DNA of 64,000 bases from Symbiobacterium thermophilum (GCA_020725105.1 DYFQ01000010.1:5038-69037); one strand, 5' to 3'; shown: positions 31,844-41,939, counted from the stretch's first letter. The notes: generated by a model not told the origin, from the letters alone. Numbers and translations are program-made.

Positions 31844-33169
31844 ATGGGTTTACTCGAGCGATCCGTCTTGAACGAAGACTCCTCCGGTCAGCCTCCCCCG
31901 CCGCTGCCGGAACCCGGACCGGGCCTGGAACGCCCGGCGGTGCAGGTGCCGCCGGCCGGGCCTGACCCGGCTGCGGGCCGCGGTCCGGACGCGGCCGGGT
32001 CCCCCGTGCCTGCTGTCGCTGCCGGGGCCCGGCCCGGGGCGGGGGCGGCCGTCGGGGTCTTGCCGCGGCCCGACTTCCGGCGCCTGCTGCACCTGCTCAC
32101 CATAGAGAAGCTGATCCGGCTTTTCCGTCTGGTCTACCTCGGCTTTCTCTTTGCCGCCACCCTGCGCCTGGACCACCTGGGCTGGGCCATGCCGGCGTGG
32201 GCCTTCGGCGGGCTGCTGGGCGCCTACTTCCTCGGGACGCTGGTTTTCGCCCAGCCGCGCTGGCGGAACCCGCGGGCCAGCCTGTGGCTGGCCGCGGCCG
32301 ACCTGGGGGCCATCACCGCCATCTTCGCCCTGACCGGCGGGCGGGACGGGTACGCCGGAGGCCTGTACTACCTGGCGTTCGCCCTGGCCGCCGCCAGGTT
32401 GCCCCTTTACCAGGCCGCGGCGATAGCCCTGGCGGGCATGGGGCTTCACTCGGCGGCCGGCTGGTGGCTGGGGGCCGGCGGCCCGGCCGCGTGGTCGCTT
32501 CTCCGGGACTGGCTGGCCGCCTCCGGCACCGTGGGGTTCGTCGCGTACCTGGCCTGGGCGGAGGGCCAGCAGCGCCGTGCCCGCCACCAGGTGGAGCGGC
32601 TCCTGGAGGACCTTCGCGGCACCCACCGGCGGCTGAGAGAGTACGCCCTGCTGGTGGACCACCTGGCCTACCGGGACGGCCTCACGGATCTCTACAACTA
32701 CCGGTTCTTCCGGGAGGCCCTCCGCGAGGAACTCGAACGGGAGTCCAGCTACGACCGGCCCGTCTCCCTGGTCATGCTGGACCTGGACCACTTCAAGCGC
32801 TACAACGACACCTACGGGCACGACGAGGGCAACCGGCTGTTGAAGGCCCTTTCCGATCTCCTGAGGGCCGCTACCCGGGAGTGGGACATCCTCTGCCGGT
32901 TCGGCGGCGAGGAGTTTGCCGTCATCCTGCCCGGGGCCAATCTGGAGGTGGCGTTGAAGGTGGCCGAGCGGATCCGCCAGGCCGTCGAACAACACCGCTT
33001 TGCCGACGGCGAATGGCGCCAGGTGACCGTGTCGGCCGGCGTGGCCTCCTTCCCCGAGCACGCCGGGGACCCGGACGGCCTGGTGCAGCGGGCCGACCAG
33101 GCCCTCTACGTCGCCAAGCAGAGCGGGCGCAACCAGGTGGCCTCGGCCGTCGGCGGCCAGCCCAACTAG
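31844..33169 (+). CDS. Membrane-anchored diguanylate cyclase (GGDEF domain)
   Basis: Several hydrophobic segments, then DGLTDLYNYRFFREALREELERE...LDLDHFKRYNDTYGHDEGNRLL...RFGGEEFAVILPGA. Confidence 0.92.
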   Translation: MGLLERSVLNEDSSGQPPPPLPEPGPGLERPAVQVPPAGPDPAAGRGPDAAGSPVPAVAAGARPGAGAAVGVLPRPDFRRLLHLLTIEKLIRLFRLVYLGFLFAATLRLDHLGWAMPAWAFGGLLGAYFLGTLVFAQPRWRNPRASLWLAAADLGAITAIFALTGGRDGYAGGLYYLAFALAAARLPLYQAAAIALAGMGLHSAAGWWLGAGGPAAWSLLRDWLAASGTVGFVAYLAWAEGQQRRARHQVERLLEDLRGTHRRLREYALLVDHLAYRDGLTDLYNYRFFREALREELERESSYDRPVSLVMLDLDHFKRYNDTYGHDEGNRLLKALSDLLRAATREWDILCRFGGEEFAVILPGANLEVALKVAERIRQAVEQHRFADGEWRQVTVSAGVASFPEHAGDPDGLVQRADQALYVAKQSGRNQVASAVGGQPN

Positions 33170-33265
33170 CCCCGGCTGGCCCGATCCGTGTGGCTGCGGT
33201 ATCATTGAGAGGGGACTCACAAGCGCCAGGCGCCCGGGGGATCGGCCGGAAGGAGGCACCTTTTC

Positions 33266-34657
33266 ATGGCCGAACGCACCCGAACGCCGCTCGAACCTGC
33301 CGCGCCCGCCGTCACCGCTACCGCCGACCCCTCATCCACCACGGCTTTGGTCGAGCTTGCCCGGCGTCACCTGGCCCAGGCCCTGCCCCGTGCAACCGAA
33401 CTGGTGTTTGCCAGGGGCGAGGGCTGCTGGCTCTGGACGCGGGACGGCGATCGCTATTTCGACTTCGTTTCCGGCATAGCCGTGAACCAGTTGGGCCACT
33501 GTCCGCCCGAGGTGGTCGAGGCTGTCCGGGACCAGGTGGGGCGGTTGATCCACACCTGTTTTGTGTCCGGCTACTACGAGCCCACCGTGCGCCTGGCCCA
33601 CAAGCTGGCCCAGATCGCCCCTGAGCCTCTGGACACGGTGTTCTTCTCGATGAGCGGGGCCGAAGCCATCGACGGCGCGGTGAAGCTTGCCCGCCAGGCG
33701 ACCCGGCGCCCGGCGGTCCTGGCCTTCCGCGGCGCCTTTCACGGCCGCACCCTCACGGCGGTGGCGCTCACCGCCTCCAGCGTCAAGTACCGCCGGCACT
33801 ACGAGCCGCTCCTGCCGTCGGTCTACCACGTGAACTACCCGTACTGTTACCGCTGCCCGTACGGCATCCGCAACCCGGAGCGGTGCGATCTGGAGTGCCT
33901 GCGGGAGATCCGGCGCCTGTTCGACACGGAGTTGCACCCCGACGACCTGGGCGCCATCGTGGCCGAGCCCATCCAGGGGGAAGGCGGTTACGTTCCGGCC
34001 CCCCGCCGCTGGCTGGAGGGGTTGCGGGCGCTTTGCGACCAGCACGGGATTCTGCTGGTCCTGGACGAGGTCCAGACGGGCTTCGGGCGGACCGGGACCT
34101 GGTTTGCCTGCCAGCAGGCGGGCGTCACGCCGGACGTGATGTGTCTCGGCAAGGGCATCGCGTCGGGCTTTCCCCTGTCGGCGGTGGTGGCCTCCCGGGC
34201 GCTCCACGACCGGTGGCCGCAGGGCTCCCACGGCACCACCTTCGGCGGGCATCCCGTCTCCGCCGCGGCGGCCCTGGCCAGCATCGAGGCTATCGAGGCG
34301 CAGGGCCTGGTCCAACGGGCGCAAAAGCTGGGAGCCTGGTTCACCGCCCGCCTCCGTGAGTTGCAGGAGCGTTACCCGATCATCGGCGACGTGCGCGGGC
34401 CCGGGCTCATGATTGGCCTGGAGTTGGTGAAGCCCGGAACGGGCAAGGGCGGCGCGGCCGACGCTCCCAATCCGGAGGCCTGCAGGAAATTGCTCCACTA
34501 CGCGCTCGTCGACGAGAAGGTGCTGTTCTACGCCTGCGGCATCTGGAGCCAGTGCGTCCGGTTCATGCCGCCGCTGAACATCGCCGTGGACGACCTGGAG
34601 GAGGGGCTGGCCCGGTTCGAGCGGGTGCTGGCCAGGGTGGCGGCCGAGGAGACATGA
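33266..34657 (+). CDS. Class III PLP-dependent aminotransferase (GABA/ornithine aminotransferase or amino-acid racemase-like)
   Basis: FDFVSGIAVNQLGHCPPEVVEAV, FHGRTLTAVALTASS, CYRCPYGIRNPERCDLEC insert, LDEVQTGFGRTGTWFA, GKGIASGFPLSAVVA. Confidence 0.88.
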   Translation: MAERTRTPLEPAAPAVTATADPSSTTALVELARRHLAQALPRATELVFARGEGCWLWTRDGDRYFDFVSGIAVNQLGHCPPEVVEAVRDQVGRLIHTCFVSGYYEPTVRLAHKLAQIAPEPLDTVFFSMSGAEAIDGAVKLARQATRRPAVLAFRGAFHGRTLTAVALTASSVKYRRHYEPLLPSVYHVNYPYCYRCPYGIRNPERCDLECLREIRRLFDTELHPDDLGAIVAEPIQGEGGYVPAPRRWLEGLRALCDQHGILLVLDEVQTGFGRTGTWFACQQAGVTPDVMCLGKGIASGFPLSAVVASRALHDRWPQGSHGTTFGGHPVSAAAALASIEAIEAQGLVQRAQKLGAWFTARLRELQERYPIIGDVRGPGLMIGLELVKPGTGKGGAADAPNPEACRKLLHYALVDEKVLFYACGIWSQCVRFMPPLNIAVDDLEEGLARFERVLARVAAEET

Positions 34658-34712
34658 GGCGGTCCGGCCCGGGGCGGCTGGCCGGCCGGACAGAACGCCG
34701 TCATTGCTACAT

Positions 34713-34724
34713 AAAACCGGTTTT
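34713..34724. promoter_or_regulatory. Perfect palindrome AAAACCGGTTTT upstream of oppD, candidate operator
   Basis: 12-bp perfect palindrome in an AT-richer patch of a GC-rich intergenic region. Confidence 0.35.
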
Positions 34725-34765
34725 CTGATGCAGGAGATGAGCGGTGCAGCAAAGAAGCAGTCGCC

Positions 34766-34795
34766 GACCCGCGCAGCGGGCGCGGGTCTTCTATT
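34766..34795 (+). terminator. Stem-loop with T-rich tail in the oppD leader
   Basis: GACCCGCG-CAGCGGG-CGCGGGTC then TTCTATT. Confidence 0.5.
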
Positions 34796-34859
34796 ACCTG
34801 GTATCCCTGCTCGTTTCCCGCGAGGGCGCGGGCCGGGGTACGGGAGGTAGGGGCCGCCA

Positions 34860-35855
34860 ATGCCGGACAAGCTCCTGGAAGTCAAGAACCTGAAGACCTA
34901 CTTCTACACCGAGGACGGCGTGGTGCCCGCGGTGGACGGGGTCAGCTTTCACATCAACCGCGGCGAGACCCTGGGCATCGTGGGTGAGTCTGGTTGCGGC
35001 AAGTCCGTCAGCATGCTGTCGGTGCTGCGACTCATCCCCACTCCGCCGGGCAAGATCGTGGAGGGCGAGATCTGGTTCGAGGGCAAGAACCTGATCAAGC
35101 TCTCCGAGGCCGAGATGCGGCGCATCCGTGGCAACGACATCTCCATGATCTTCCAGGAGCCCATGACCTCCCTCAATCCCGTCTACACGGTGGGTGACCA
35201 GATCGCCGAGGCAGTCCAGCTACACCAGGGGCTGAGCCGGCGGGACGCCTGGGACAAGTCGGTGGAGATGCTGAAGCTGGTGGGGATCCCCCTGCCCGAG
35301 CGGCGGGCCCGGGAATACCCGCACCAGCTTTCGGGTGGTATGCGCCAGCGGGTCATGATCGCCATGGCGCTATCGTGCAACCCCAAGCTCCTCATCGCCG
35401 ACGAGCCCACCACGGCGCTGGACGTCACCATCCAGGCGCAGATCCTTGAACTCATGAAGAAGCTGCGCGACGAGATCGGGATGGCCATCGCCCTTATCAC
35501 CCACGACCTGGGGGTCATCGCCGAGATGGCCGAACGGGTGGTGGTCATGTACGCGGGCGAGGTCGTAGAGGAAGCCGACGTCTTCAGCCTGTTCTCCAGG
35601 CCGATGCATCCCTACACCGAGGGCCTGATGAAGTCCATCCCCCGCATCGACATGGCCGCCCGGGCCCGGCTGCACGTCATCGAAGGCGTGGTGCCGAATC
35701 CCCTGGCGATGCCTTCGGGCTGCCGGTTCCACCCCCGGTGCCCGTACGTTTTCGACCACTGCCGGGTGGAAGGCCCGCCCCTGGAGGAGGTTGCTCCGGG
35801 TCGCAAGTGTAGTTGCTGGCTGCGGTTTGAGGGCGTCAAGGAGGTTGCGAGCTAG
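34860..35855 (+). CDS. Oligopeptide/dipeptide ABC transporter ATP-binding protein (OppD/DppD-like)
   Basis: [64 protein letters not shown]-terminal [14 protein letters not shown] motif. Confidence 0.96.
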   Translation: MPDKLLEVKNLKTYFYTEDGVVPAVDGVSFHINRGETLGIVGESGCGKSVSMLSVLRLIPTPPGKIVEGEIWFEGKNLIKLSEAEMRRIRGNDISMIFQEPMTSLNPVYTVGDQIAEAVQLHQGLSRRDAWDKSVEMLKLVGIPLPERRAREYPHQLSGGMRQRVMIAMALSCNPKLLIADEPTTALDVTIQAQILELMKKLRDEIGMAIALITHDLGVIAEMAERVVVMYAGEVVEEADVFSLFSRPMHPYTEGLMKSIPRIDMAARARLHVIEGVVPNPLAMPSGCRFHPRCPYVFDHCRVEGPPLEEVAPGRKCSCWLRFEGVKEVAS

Positions 35856-36943
35856 TGGCCGAGCGTGCGGTGCAAAACGGCGAGACCCGGCCCGAGCAGG
35901 AGGCGATGACGGTCAAGGCGGTGGTGCCCGCCGACAACCAGCGTGTGCTCGTCCGGGTCAGCGACCTGACCAAGTACTTTCCCATCACCGGCGGCATCTT
36001 CTCCCGCGTGGTCGGCCACGTCAAGGCGGTCGACGGGGTGAGCTTTGACATCAAGGCCGGCGAGACCCTGGGCCTGGTGGGCGAGTCGGGGTGCGGTAAG
36101 ACCACCACCGGCCGGGTGGTGCTCAGGCTTCTGGAGCCCACCGCCGGCAGCGTGGAGTTCGAGGGCCGGAACATTTTCAAGCTCAACCGGGAAGAGATGC
36201 GGCGGCTGCGCCGGGACATGCAGATCATTTTCCAGGACCCCTACTCGTCGCTGAACCCCCGGATGACGGTGGGCGACATCGTCGGCGAGGCCCTGGAGAT
36301 CCACGGCGTGGCCCGGGGGCGCAAGAAGGAGGAGCGGGTGCGCCACCTCCTGGAAGTCGTTGGTTTGAGCCCCCACCACATCCGCCGCTATCCCCACGAG
36401 TTCTCTGGCGGCCAGCGGCAGCGGATCGGCATCGCCCGCGCGCTGGCCCTCAATCCCAAGCTGATCGTCTGTGACGAGCCCGTGTCGGCCCTCGACGTCT
36501 CCATCCAGTCGCAGATCCTGAACCTGCTGGAAGACCTGCAGCAGGAGTTTCACCTGACCTACCTGTTCGTGGCCCACAACCTGGCCGTGGTGAAGCACAT
36601 TTCCGACCGGGTCGGCGTGATGTACCTCGGCAAGATCGTCGAACTGGCGCCGGTGGACGAACTGTTCGACGACCCGCAGCACCCGTACACCGAGGCGCTG
36701 CTCTCCGCCATCCCGGCGCCCGACCCGACCAGGCGGCGAGACCGGATCGTGCTGGAGGGTGACGTGCCGAGCCCCATCAACCCGCCCTCGGGTTGCCGGT
36801 TCCACACCCGCTGCCCCTATGCCGAGGAACTCTGCAAGCGGGTGGAGCCGCGCTGGGTGGAGGTCGCCGACGACCACTGGTGCTCCTGCCACCTCCGCGA
36901 CCCCGAGTACAGGAGCCAGATGACCGGAGCCCGCCGGAGCTAG
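35855..36943 (+). CDS. Oligopeptide/dipeptide ABC transporter ATP-binding protein (OppF/DppF-like)
   Basis: [70 protein letters not shown] start overlapping the OppD stop. Confidence 0.96.
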   Translation: MAERAVQNGETRPEQEAMTVKAVVPADNQRVLVRVSDLTKYFPITGGIFSRVVGHVKAVDGVSFDIKAGETLGLVGESGCGKTTTGRVVLRLLEPTAGSVEFEGRNIFKLNREEMRRLRRDMQIIFQDPYSSLNPRMTVGDIVGEALEIHGVARGRKKEERVRHLLEVVGLSPHHIRRYPHEFSGGQRQRIGIARALALNPKLIVCDEPVSALDVSIQSQILNLLEDLQQEFHLTYLFVAHNLAVVKHISDRVGVMYLGKIVELAPVDELFDDPQHPYTEALLSAIPAPDPTRRRDRIVLEGDVPSPINPPSGCRFHTRCPYAEELCKRVEPRWVEVADDHWCSCHLRDPEYRSQMTGARRS

Positions 36944-36980
36944 GCCCGGCTTCGAACCGGCGTGCGCTGGTGACTGTTCC

Positions 36981-37010
36981 CGGGCCCGCGCCCGAGAAGG
37001 CGCGGGCCCG
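36981..37010 (+). terminator. Strong stem-loop downstream of oppF-like gene
   Basis: CGGGCCCGCGCC-CGAGAA-GGCGCGGGCCCG, 12-bp perfect stem, no T-tract. Confidence 0.5.
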
Positions 37011-37330
37011 GTTCGCTCCGTGGAATCGCCCGCTCCCACGGACCAGTCGCAGGCCGCCCGGGTCCGTGGACCCTGCGGCTGGGTAACGGCTACCTGCTGG
37101 CCTTCCCGGCGGGCTGGGGTCTGGCGGGCATCCGGGCGGCGGTCATCGTCGACCGGTCGGTTCGCAGCGGGCTCATCCTGGCCCGGTTCAACGGGGGCCG
37201 GTGGAAGACGGCCGTGGTTTGAGCCGCGGGAGGACTCCCACACCGGCCGAAGAAAGGGTCGGGGACGGTGCTCCGGCCTTGCCGCTGACCAGGGCGGGGA
37301 GGCCCCGCGGCCGAGAAGGAGCGATACGCC

Positions 37331-38509
37331 ATGCGCTTCACCGCCGAACGGATCCAGCGGATGCCCCTCTCCGAAATCCGCGCCATGGGGGAACTGGCCC
37401 GCCAGGTCGCCGACCCGGTGCACCTGGAGATCGGCGAGCCCGACTTTTCGACCCCGGAACACATCGTCACCGCCGCCTGCGAGGCGGGCCGGCGGGGCGA
37501 GACCCATTATACCCCGACGGCCGGCACCCTTGAGCTCCGGCAGGCCATCGCGGCCAAGCTCGAGCGGGAAAACGGCATCGTGGTCGATCCCGAGACGGAG
37601 GTGGTGGCCACCTGCGGGGCGTCGGGAGCCATCGCCCAGGCGCTCCTGGCCGTGGTGGACCCCGGCGACGAGGTCGTGCTCCTGGACCCCTACTGGTCCA
37701 ACTACCTGCCCCTCGTTCAGCTCGCCGAGGGGACGCCCGTCGTCGTCCGGCTCGATCCCGAGGAGGGCTTCCGGGCCGGGCCCGAGCGCCTGGAGCGGTA
37801 CCTGTCGCCCCGGACCAAGGCGCTCGTCCTTAACTCGCCCGCCAACCCCAGCGGGGTTGCCCTTTCCGAAGCCGAGCTCCGCGCGCTGGTCGAACTCTGC
37901 GTCGAGCGGGACATCCTGGTCATCTCCGACGAGGTCTACGAGAAGATTGTGTACGACGGCCGGACCCACTTCAGCCCCGCGTCGGAACCTGCTTTCAGGC
38001 AGCACGTGATCACCTGCAACTCGCTCTCCAAGACCTATGCCATGTGCGGCTGGCGGGTCGGGTACGCGGCCGGCCGCGCCGACGTGATCCGGCACATCAT
38101 TCAGGTACAGGAGCCCACCAACGGCAATATAACCTCGGTGGCCCAGGCCGCGGCGGTGGCCGCCCTGAACGGGCCGCAGGAGGCGGTGGGCGCCATGGTC
38201 GAGGTCTACCGGCGGCGGAGGGACAGGTTGGTGGCAGGGCTCAACGCCATCGACGGGCTGGCCTGCAGGAAGCCCGAGGGAGCCTTTTACGTGCTGGTCA
38301 ACGTCGGCGGGCTGCGCCAGAGTTCGGCGGCCCTGGCGGCGGAACTGGTCCGGGAGGCGGGCGTGGTCACCGTCCCCGGCTCGGCCTTCGGCGGCGCCGC
38401 CGAGGGCCACCTCCGGCTCTCCTTCGCCACCGACGAGGCCCGGCTGGACGAGGGCCTGCGGCGCCTGGAGCGGTTCGTGGCCCGCCGCCGCGCGGGCCTC
38501 CGGAGCTAG
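37331..38509 (+). CDS. Class I PLP-dependent aminotransferase (aspartate aminotransferase-like)
   Basis: LEIGEPDFSTPEHIVTAACEAGRRGETHYTPTAGTLELRQAIA, NSPANPSGVALSEAELRALVELC, NSLSKTYAMCGWRVGYA. Confidence 0.94.
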   Translation: MRFTAERIQRMPLSEIRAMGELARQVADPVHLEIGEPDFSTPEHIVTAACEAGRRGETHYTPTAGTLELRQAIAAKLERENGIVVDPETEVVATCGASGAIAQALLAVVDPGDEVVLLDPYWSNYLPLVQLAEGTPVVVRLDPEEGFRAGPERLERYLSPRTKALVLNSPANPSGVALSEAELRALVELCVERDILVISDEVYEKIVYDGRTHFSPASEPAFRQHVITCNSLSKTYAMCGWRVGYAAGRADVIRHIIQVQEPTNGNITSVAQAAAVAALNGPQEAVGAMVEVYRRRRDRLVAGLNAIDGLACRKPEGAFYVLVNVGGLRQSSAALAAELVREAGVVTVPGSAFGGAAEGHLRLSFATDEARLDEGLRRLERFVARRRAGLRS

Positions 38510-38518
38510 GACCGGAAC

Positions 38519-38809
38519 ATGGCAAACGGCGAACTCGGGTCCACGCGGAATCAAGACGGCAGCGGCCGCGACCGGCCAGCGGAAGGCCAGGGGCGGCACC
38601 GGGAAGGCCTGCCCCCCGGCAACGGCCGGCCCCCCGGCGCGGGCGCGCCGCCTGACGACGACCTTCCCGAGCCCGAGGAGGTCAAGCCGGATTTCATCGA
38701 CATCGTCGCCTTCACCATAGCCTGCTTCCAGTTGTTGCTCCCCGGCCTCTTGATCATGATCGGGGCCGTGGGTGTCGTCTACCTCTTGTTGTGGCTTCTG
38801 GCCCGCTAG
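38519..38809 (+). CDS. Small hypothetical protein with C-terminal transmembrane segment
   Basis: 96 aa: charged, proline-rich N-terminus and FIDIVAFTIACFQLLLPGLLIMIGAVGVVYLLLWLLAR. Confidence 0.6.
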   Translation: MANGELGSTRNQDGSGRDRPAEGQGRHREGLPPGNGRPPGAGAPPDDDLPEPEEVKPDFIDIVAFTIACFQLLLPGLLIMIGAVGVVYLLLWLLAR

Positions 38810-38838
38810 GGCCGGACCGGCCGGGAGGTTGAGAGCAG

Positions 38839-39726
38839 ATGCCCCTGGTCACCGCGCTCTTCGCGCCCGGCAACCACCCTCGCCGCCTGCGGCGGGCCTT
38901 CGAGTTCAACGTGGACGCGGTCATCCTGGACCTTGAAGACGCGGTGCCGCCGCCCGAGAAGGCCGGCGCCCGCGAGACCGTGCGCGACGCCCTGGCCGAC
39001 CAGGCCCGCGCCAGGCGGGCTCAGGCCTGGGTCCGGGTGAACGGGCTTGACTCCGGCCTGACCCGGGACGACCTGGCGGCCACGGTAGGACCCGAGGTGG
39101 CAGGCGTCTGCCTGCCCAAGGTCGACCGCCCCGGGCAGCTGGCCGCCTTTGACCGGCTGCTGGCCGCGGCCGAGGGCAAGGCCGGGCTGCCGGAAGGCTC
39201 GGTCCGGGTGATTCCCTTCGTCGAGACGGCCGGCGGCCTGCTGGCCGCCCGCGAGATAGCCGCCGCTCCCCGCGTCCTGTGCCTCGCCTTCGGCGGCCTG
39301 GACTACTGTTACGACCTGGGGGTCGCTCCCGGTTCCGGAGCCGGGGTTCTGGACCACGCGCGCCGGCACCTGGTGGTGGCCAGCCGGGCGGCAGGGGCCG
39401 AAGGCCCGCTGGACACGGTTTGCCTGTACCTGGACGACCCGGCCGGGCTGGAGCGGGAGGCAAGGCACGCCAGGGCCCTGGGCTTCCAGGGCAAGCTCCT
39501 GCTCCATCCCGACCAGGTCGAGCCCATCCGGCGGGGCTTCGCGCCGCCGCCGGGGGAACTGGAACTGGCCCGCCAGGTCCTTTCAGCCTACGACGCCGCG
39601 GCCCGCCAGGGGCTGGGGGTCGCCCGGGTCGGCGGCCGCTTTGTCGACCGCCCGGTGGTCCTCTGGGCCCGCCGGGTGCTGGAACTGGCCGGGGAGGCGT
39701 GGCCGGACCCCGCCGCCGGAGGTTGA
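38839..39726 (+). CDS. HpcH/HpaI (citrate lyase beta-like) CoA ester lyase
   Basis: LFAPGNHPRRLRRAFEFNVDAVILDLEDAVPPPEKAGAR, GKLLLHPDQVEPIRRGFAPPPGEL. Confidence 0.9.
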   Translation: MPLVTALFAPGNHPRRLRRAFEFNVDAVILDLEDAVPPPEKAGARETVRDALADQARARRAQAWVRVNGLDSGLTRDDLAATVGPEVAGVCLPKVDRPGQLAAFDRLLAAAEGKAGLPEGSVRVIPFVETAGGLLAAREIAAAPRVLCLAFGGLDYCYDLGVAPGSGAGVLDHARRHLVVASRAAGAEGPLDTVCLYLDDPAGLEREARHARALGFQGKLLLHPDQVEPIRRGFAPPPGELELARQVLSAYDAAARQGLGVARVGGRFVDRPVVLWARRVLELAGEAWPDPAAGG

Positions 39727-39769
39727 GGTGTTCCCGGCGGACGCGGCCGCCGGGCGGGGAGGTACAGGC

Positions 39770-39964
39770 ATGGCCGACGCGCCCCATTTCGAGGACTTCC
39801 GGGTGGGTGACGTGATCCCGCAACCCCATCCACCCGGACGCCCATTGCGCGGCCCACGGACCGACGAACTCCAGCGACTGACCATCGCCCCGGCGTTGCT
39901 CCGGCACGCCGCGTCTCGCTGGCGGACTCCGGTGGCGGCCGCGAGCGGCAGGCGATCCGGATGA
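39770..39964 (+). pseudogene. Truncated MaoC-like dehydratase remnant
   Basis: Starts MADAPHFEDFRVGDVIP, typical of MaoC/beta-methylmalyl-CoA dehydratase N-termini, then loses similarity and ends after 64 aa; next to the CitE-like gene. Confidence 0.5.
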
Positions 39965-40623
39965 GCGGGCGGGCCGACCGGCCCCAGGGCTGGGACTGGA
40001 AAACAGTTCTGGCCAGCTCCGAAGCGGGGATCTGGCTCCGGCCCCACCAGGAGGTCCGCGCGGCGGTGCCGATCCTTGAGGCGATGGGCGCCCGGCTGGT
40101 CCTGGATCTGGGGTGCGGCGCCGGCCGTCACACCGTATACCTCGCCCGGGAGGGGTTCCGGGTACATGCCTTTGACGTCGATACCGGCGGGTTGGTCCAC
40201 TGCCGGGCATGGCTCGAACGGGAAGGGCTCAGGGCCCTGGTGTGTCAGGGCCTGGCCGGAGCCTTGCCCTACGCTGCCGGAGCGTTTGACGCCGTGATCA
40301 GCATCAACGTTCTCTACCACGACCGCCGGGAGGCCGTGGCCCGCGCCGTGGACGAGGTGCGGCGGGTGCTCCGGCCAGGCGGGCTCTTTCTGGCCACCTT
40401 TGCTTCCACGCGGAACCCGGGCTACGGCCGGGGCGCCTGCCTGGCCCCCCAGACCTACCTGCGGGAAGAAGCCGGCCGGCCGGTGGTCCACTTTTTCAGC
40501 CGGCGGGAGGACGTGGTGGCCCTCGCCCGAGGTTTCAAGATCCGCCGGCTCACTCACCGCCTCGGCCGGGTTCTGCCCTCCGGCCGGCCGGCCCACTGGG
40601 TGCTCCGGGCGGAGCGGTCCTAG
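39961..40623 (+). CDS. Class I SAM-dependent methyltransferase
   Basis: VLDLGCGAGRHTVYLAREGFRVHAFDVDTGGL, FDAVISINVLYHDRREAVARAVDEVRRVLRPGGLFLATF. Confidence 0.88.
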   Translation: MSGRADRPQGWDWKTVLASSEAGIWLRPHQEVRAAVPILEAMGARLVLDLGCGAGRHTVYLAREGFRVHAFDVDTGGLVHCRAWLEREGLRALVCQGLAGALPYAAGAFDAVISINVLYHDRREAVARAVDEVRRVLRPGGLFLATFASTRNPGYGRGACLAPQTYLREEAGRPVVHFFSRREDVVALARGFKIRRLTHRLGRVLPSGRPAHWVLRAERS

Positions 40624-40713
40624 CTCTGGCGGCGGCAGGGTAGCGGCCGCGGTTCAAGAAATGCCTTTCAGGCGCCCGGCGCCGACGCCGGGTCGCACAA
40701 CGGGGGGCGGGGC

Positions 40714-41787
40714 GTGGCCAAGCCACGGGATTCCGTTACCGGCCTGGAGTTGCCCGACCGCCGCCGGCTGGCCGAGAGCCTCGCCCGGTGGCTGGGGCCC
40801 GGGGTGCCCGGGGCCTGCTGGCGGCTGCCCGGTCCCGGACCGGCCTTTGTGGTCGAGTGGTTCGCGGCGGCCGGGTCGCCTGGCCGCCTGCCCTTGAGGG
40901 TGCTGGTGGAAACCTACGGCGGCGGGGGGGAAGGGTCCGACCCCCCGACCCGTGCGGCCGGGGACCAGGCGGCGGCCGTTTGCCGGACCCTGGAAGCCCT
41001 GGCCGGCCAGGCCGTCCCCGTTCCCCGCCCCCTGGGCGTCGACGCCGGCGGCGTGCTGGCGGGCCGGCCAGCGGTGCTCACGGCCGAGGTGCCCGGGACG
41101 CTCTTTCCCGCCGCGCCGGGTGAGGCGGTGCCACGCCGCGCCGCCGACGAGCTTGCCCGGGCCCTGGCCCGGCTGCACCAGGTTCCCCGGGCCCGGGCCG
41201 GCCTGGACTTCCTCCCCCGGCAAAGCCCGGTTGAACTGGTGGCCGCGCGGCTGGCGGGCCTGGCCGCCGGGGGGCCCTGGGGTGGGCGAGCGGTGCGGCG
41301 GGCCGCCCGGCTGGTGGAATCGGCCGCCGCGAAGCTCGAGGCCGAACCCCAGGGGGTGGTCCACGGCGACCTGTGGATCGACCGGTTCCGCTTCCAGGGT
41401 ACGAGCGTCACCGGCGTCCTCGGCTGGAGCCGGGCGGCCATCGCCCACCCCGGCGCCGACCTGGGCCGGCTCCGGACCTACCTGGCCGTCTTTCATGATC
41501 CCCGGGCGGCACGCCACCTGACCGCGGCGTACGAGGTGGCGGGCGGCTCACCCCGGGCGGCGGGTCCCGTCTGGGACGCCCTGGCCGGACTGGAACTGGC
41601 GACCGCCCTGGGCCACCACCTGGCCAGACTGCCCGCCGCCCGCCGGTGGACCGTACCCCCGGGCGAGCTGCGGCTGCGCGCGTGGCGGTGGGTCGAGGAG
41701 GCCCTGGCGCCCGGCACGCCGCTGGCCGCCGCCCTGGAACCCGGGGCGCAAGAGCCGGCCGGGGGCTGGTGCGGGACCGGAACCTGA
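40714..41787 (+). CDS. Aminoglycoside phosphotransferase/fructosamine kinase-like protein
   Basis: GVVHGDLWIDRFRFQGTSVTGVLGWSRAAIAHPGADLGRL (APH-type HGD motif); 3' end runs into a TnpB remnant. Confidence 0.72.
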   Translation: MAKPRDSVTGLELPDRRRLAESLARWLGPGVPGACWRLPGPGPAFVVEWFAAAGSPGRLPLRVLVETYGGGGEGSDPPTRAAGDQAAAVCRTLEALAGQAVPVPRPLGVDAGGVLAGRPAVLTAEVPGTLFPAAPGEAVPRRAADELARALARLHQVPRARAGLDFLPRQSPVELVAARLAGLAAGGPWGGRAVRRAARLVESAAAKLEAEPQGVVHGDLWIDRFRFQGTSVTGVLGWSRAAIAHPGADLGRLRTYLAVFHDPRAARHLTAAYEVAGGSPRAAGPVWDALAGLELATALGHHLARLPAARRWTVPPGELRLRAWRWVEEALAPGTPLAAALEPGAQEPAGGWCGTGT

Positions 41788-41939
41788 ACGCGGCCAGAAA
41801 TCTCGCGGCCCTCGGGGCCGCCGTCGCCGGGAGTTGCATACGGGCCGGAGCAAAGCGCCGTGAAGCGGAGGAGGGCTTCGGTGTTCACGGAACCTCTCCC
41901 ACCAGCCGGGCGGCACGGCCCCACAGAAGCTCGTCGTAG
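41766..41939 (+). mobile_element. C-terminal remnant of an IS200/IS605-type TnpB (OrfB)
   Basis: LVRDRNLNAARNLAALGAAVAGSCIRAGAKRREAEEG matches the RuvC-III DRDxNAAxNL tail typical of TnpB; no upstream TnpB body. Confidence 0.65.

Noticed and set aside
37020-37222. Possible small protein LRLGNGYLLAFPAGWGLAGIRAAVIVDRSVRSGLILARFNGGRWKTAVV
   Set aside because: No convincing start codon or ribosome-binding site; may be a fragment but evidence is insufficient
35852-38599. 915-aa minus-strand ORF
   Set aside because: Antisense to the OppF-like ATPase and an aminotransferase; no protein-like motifs
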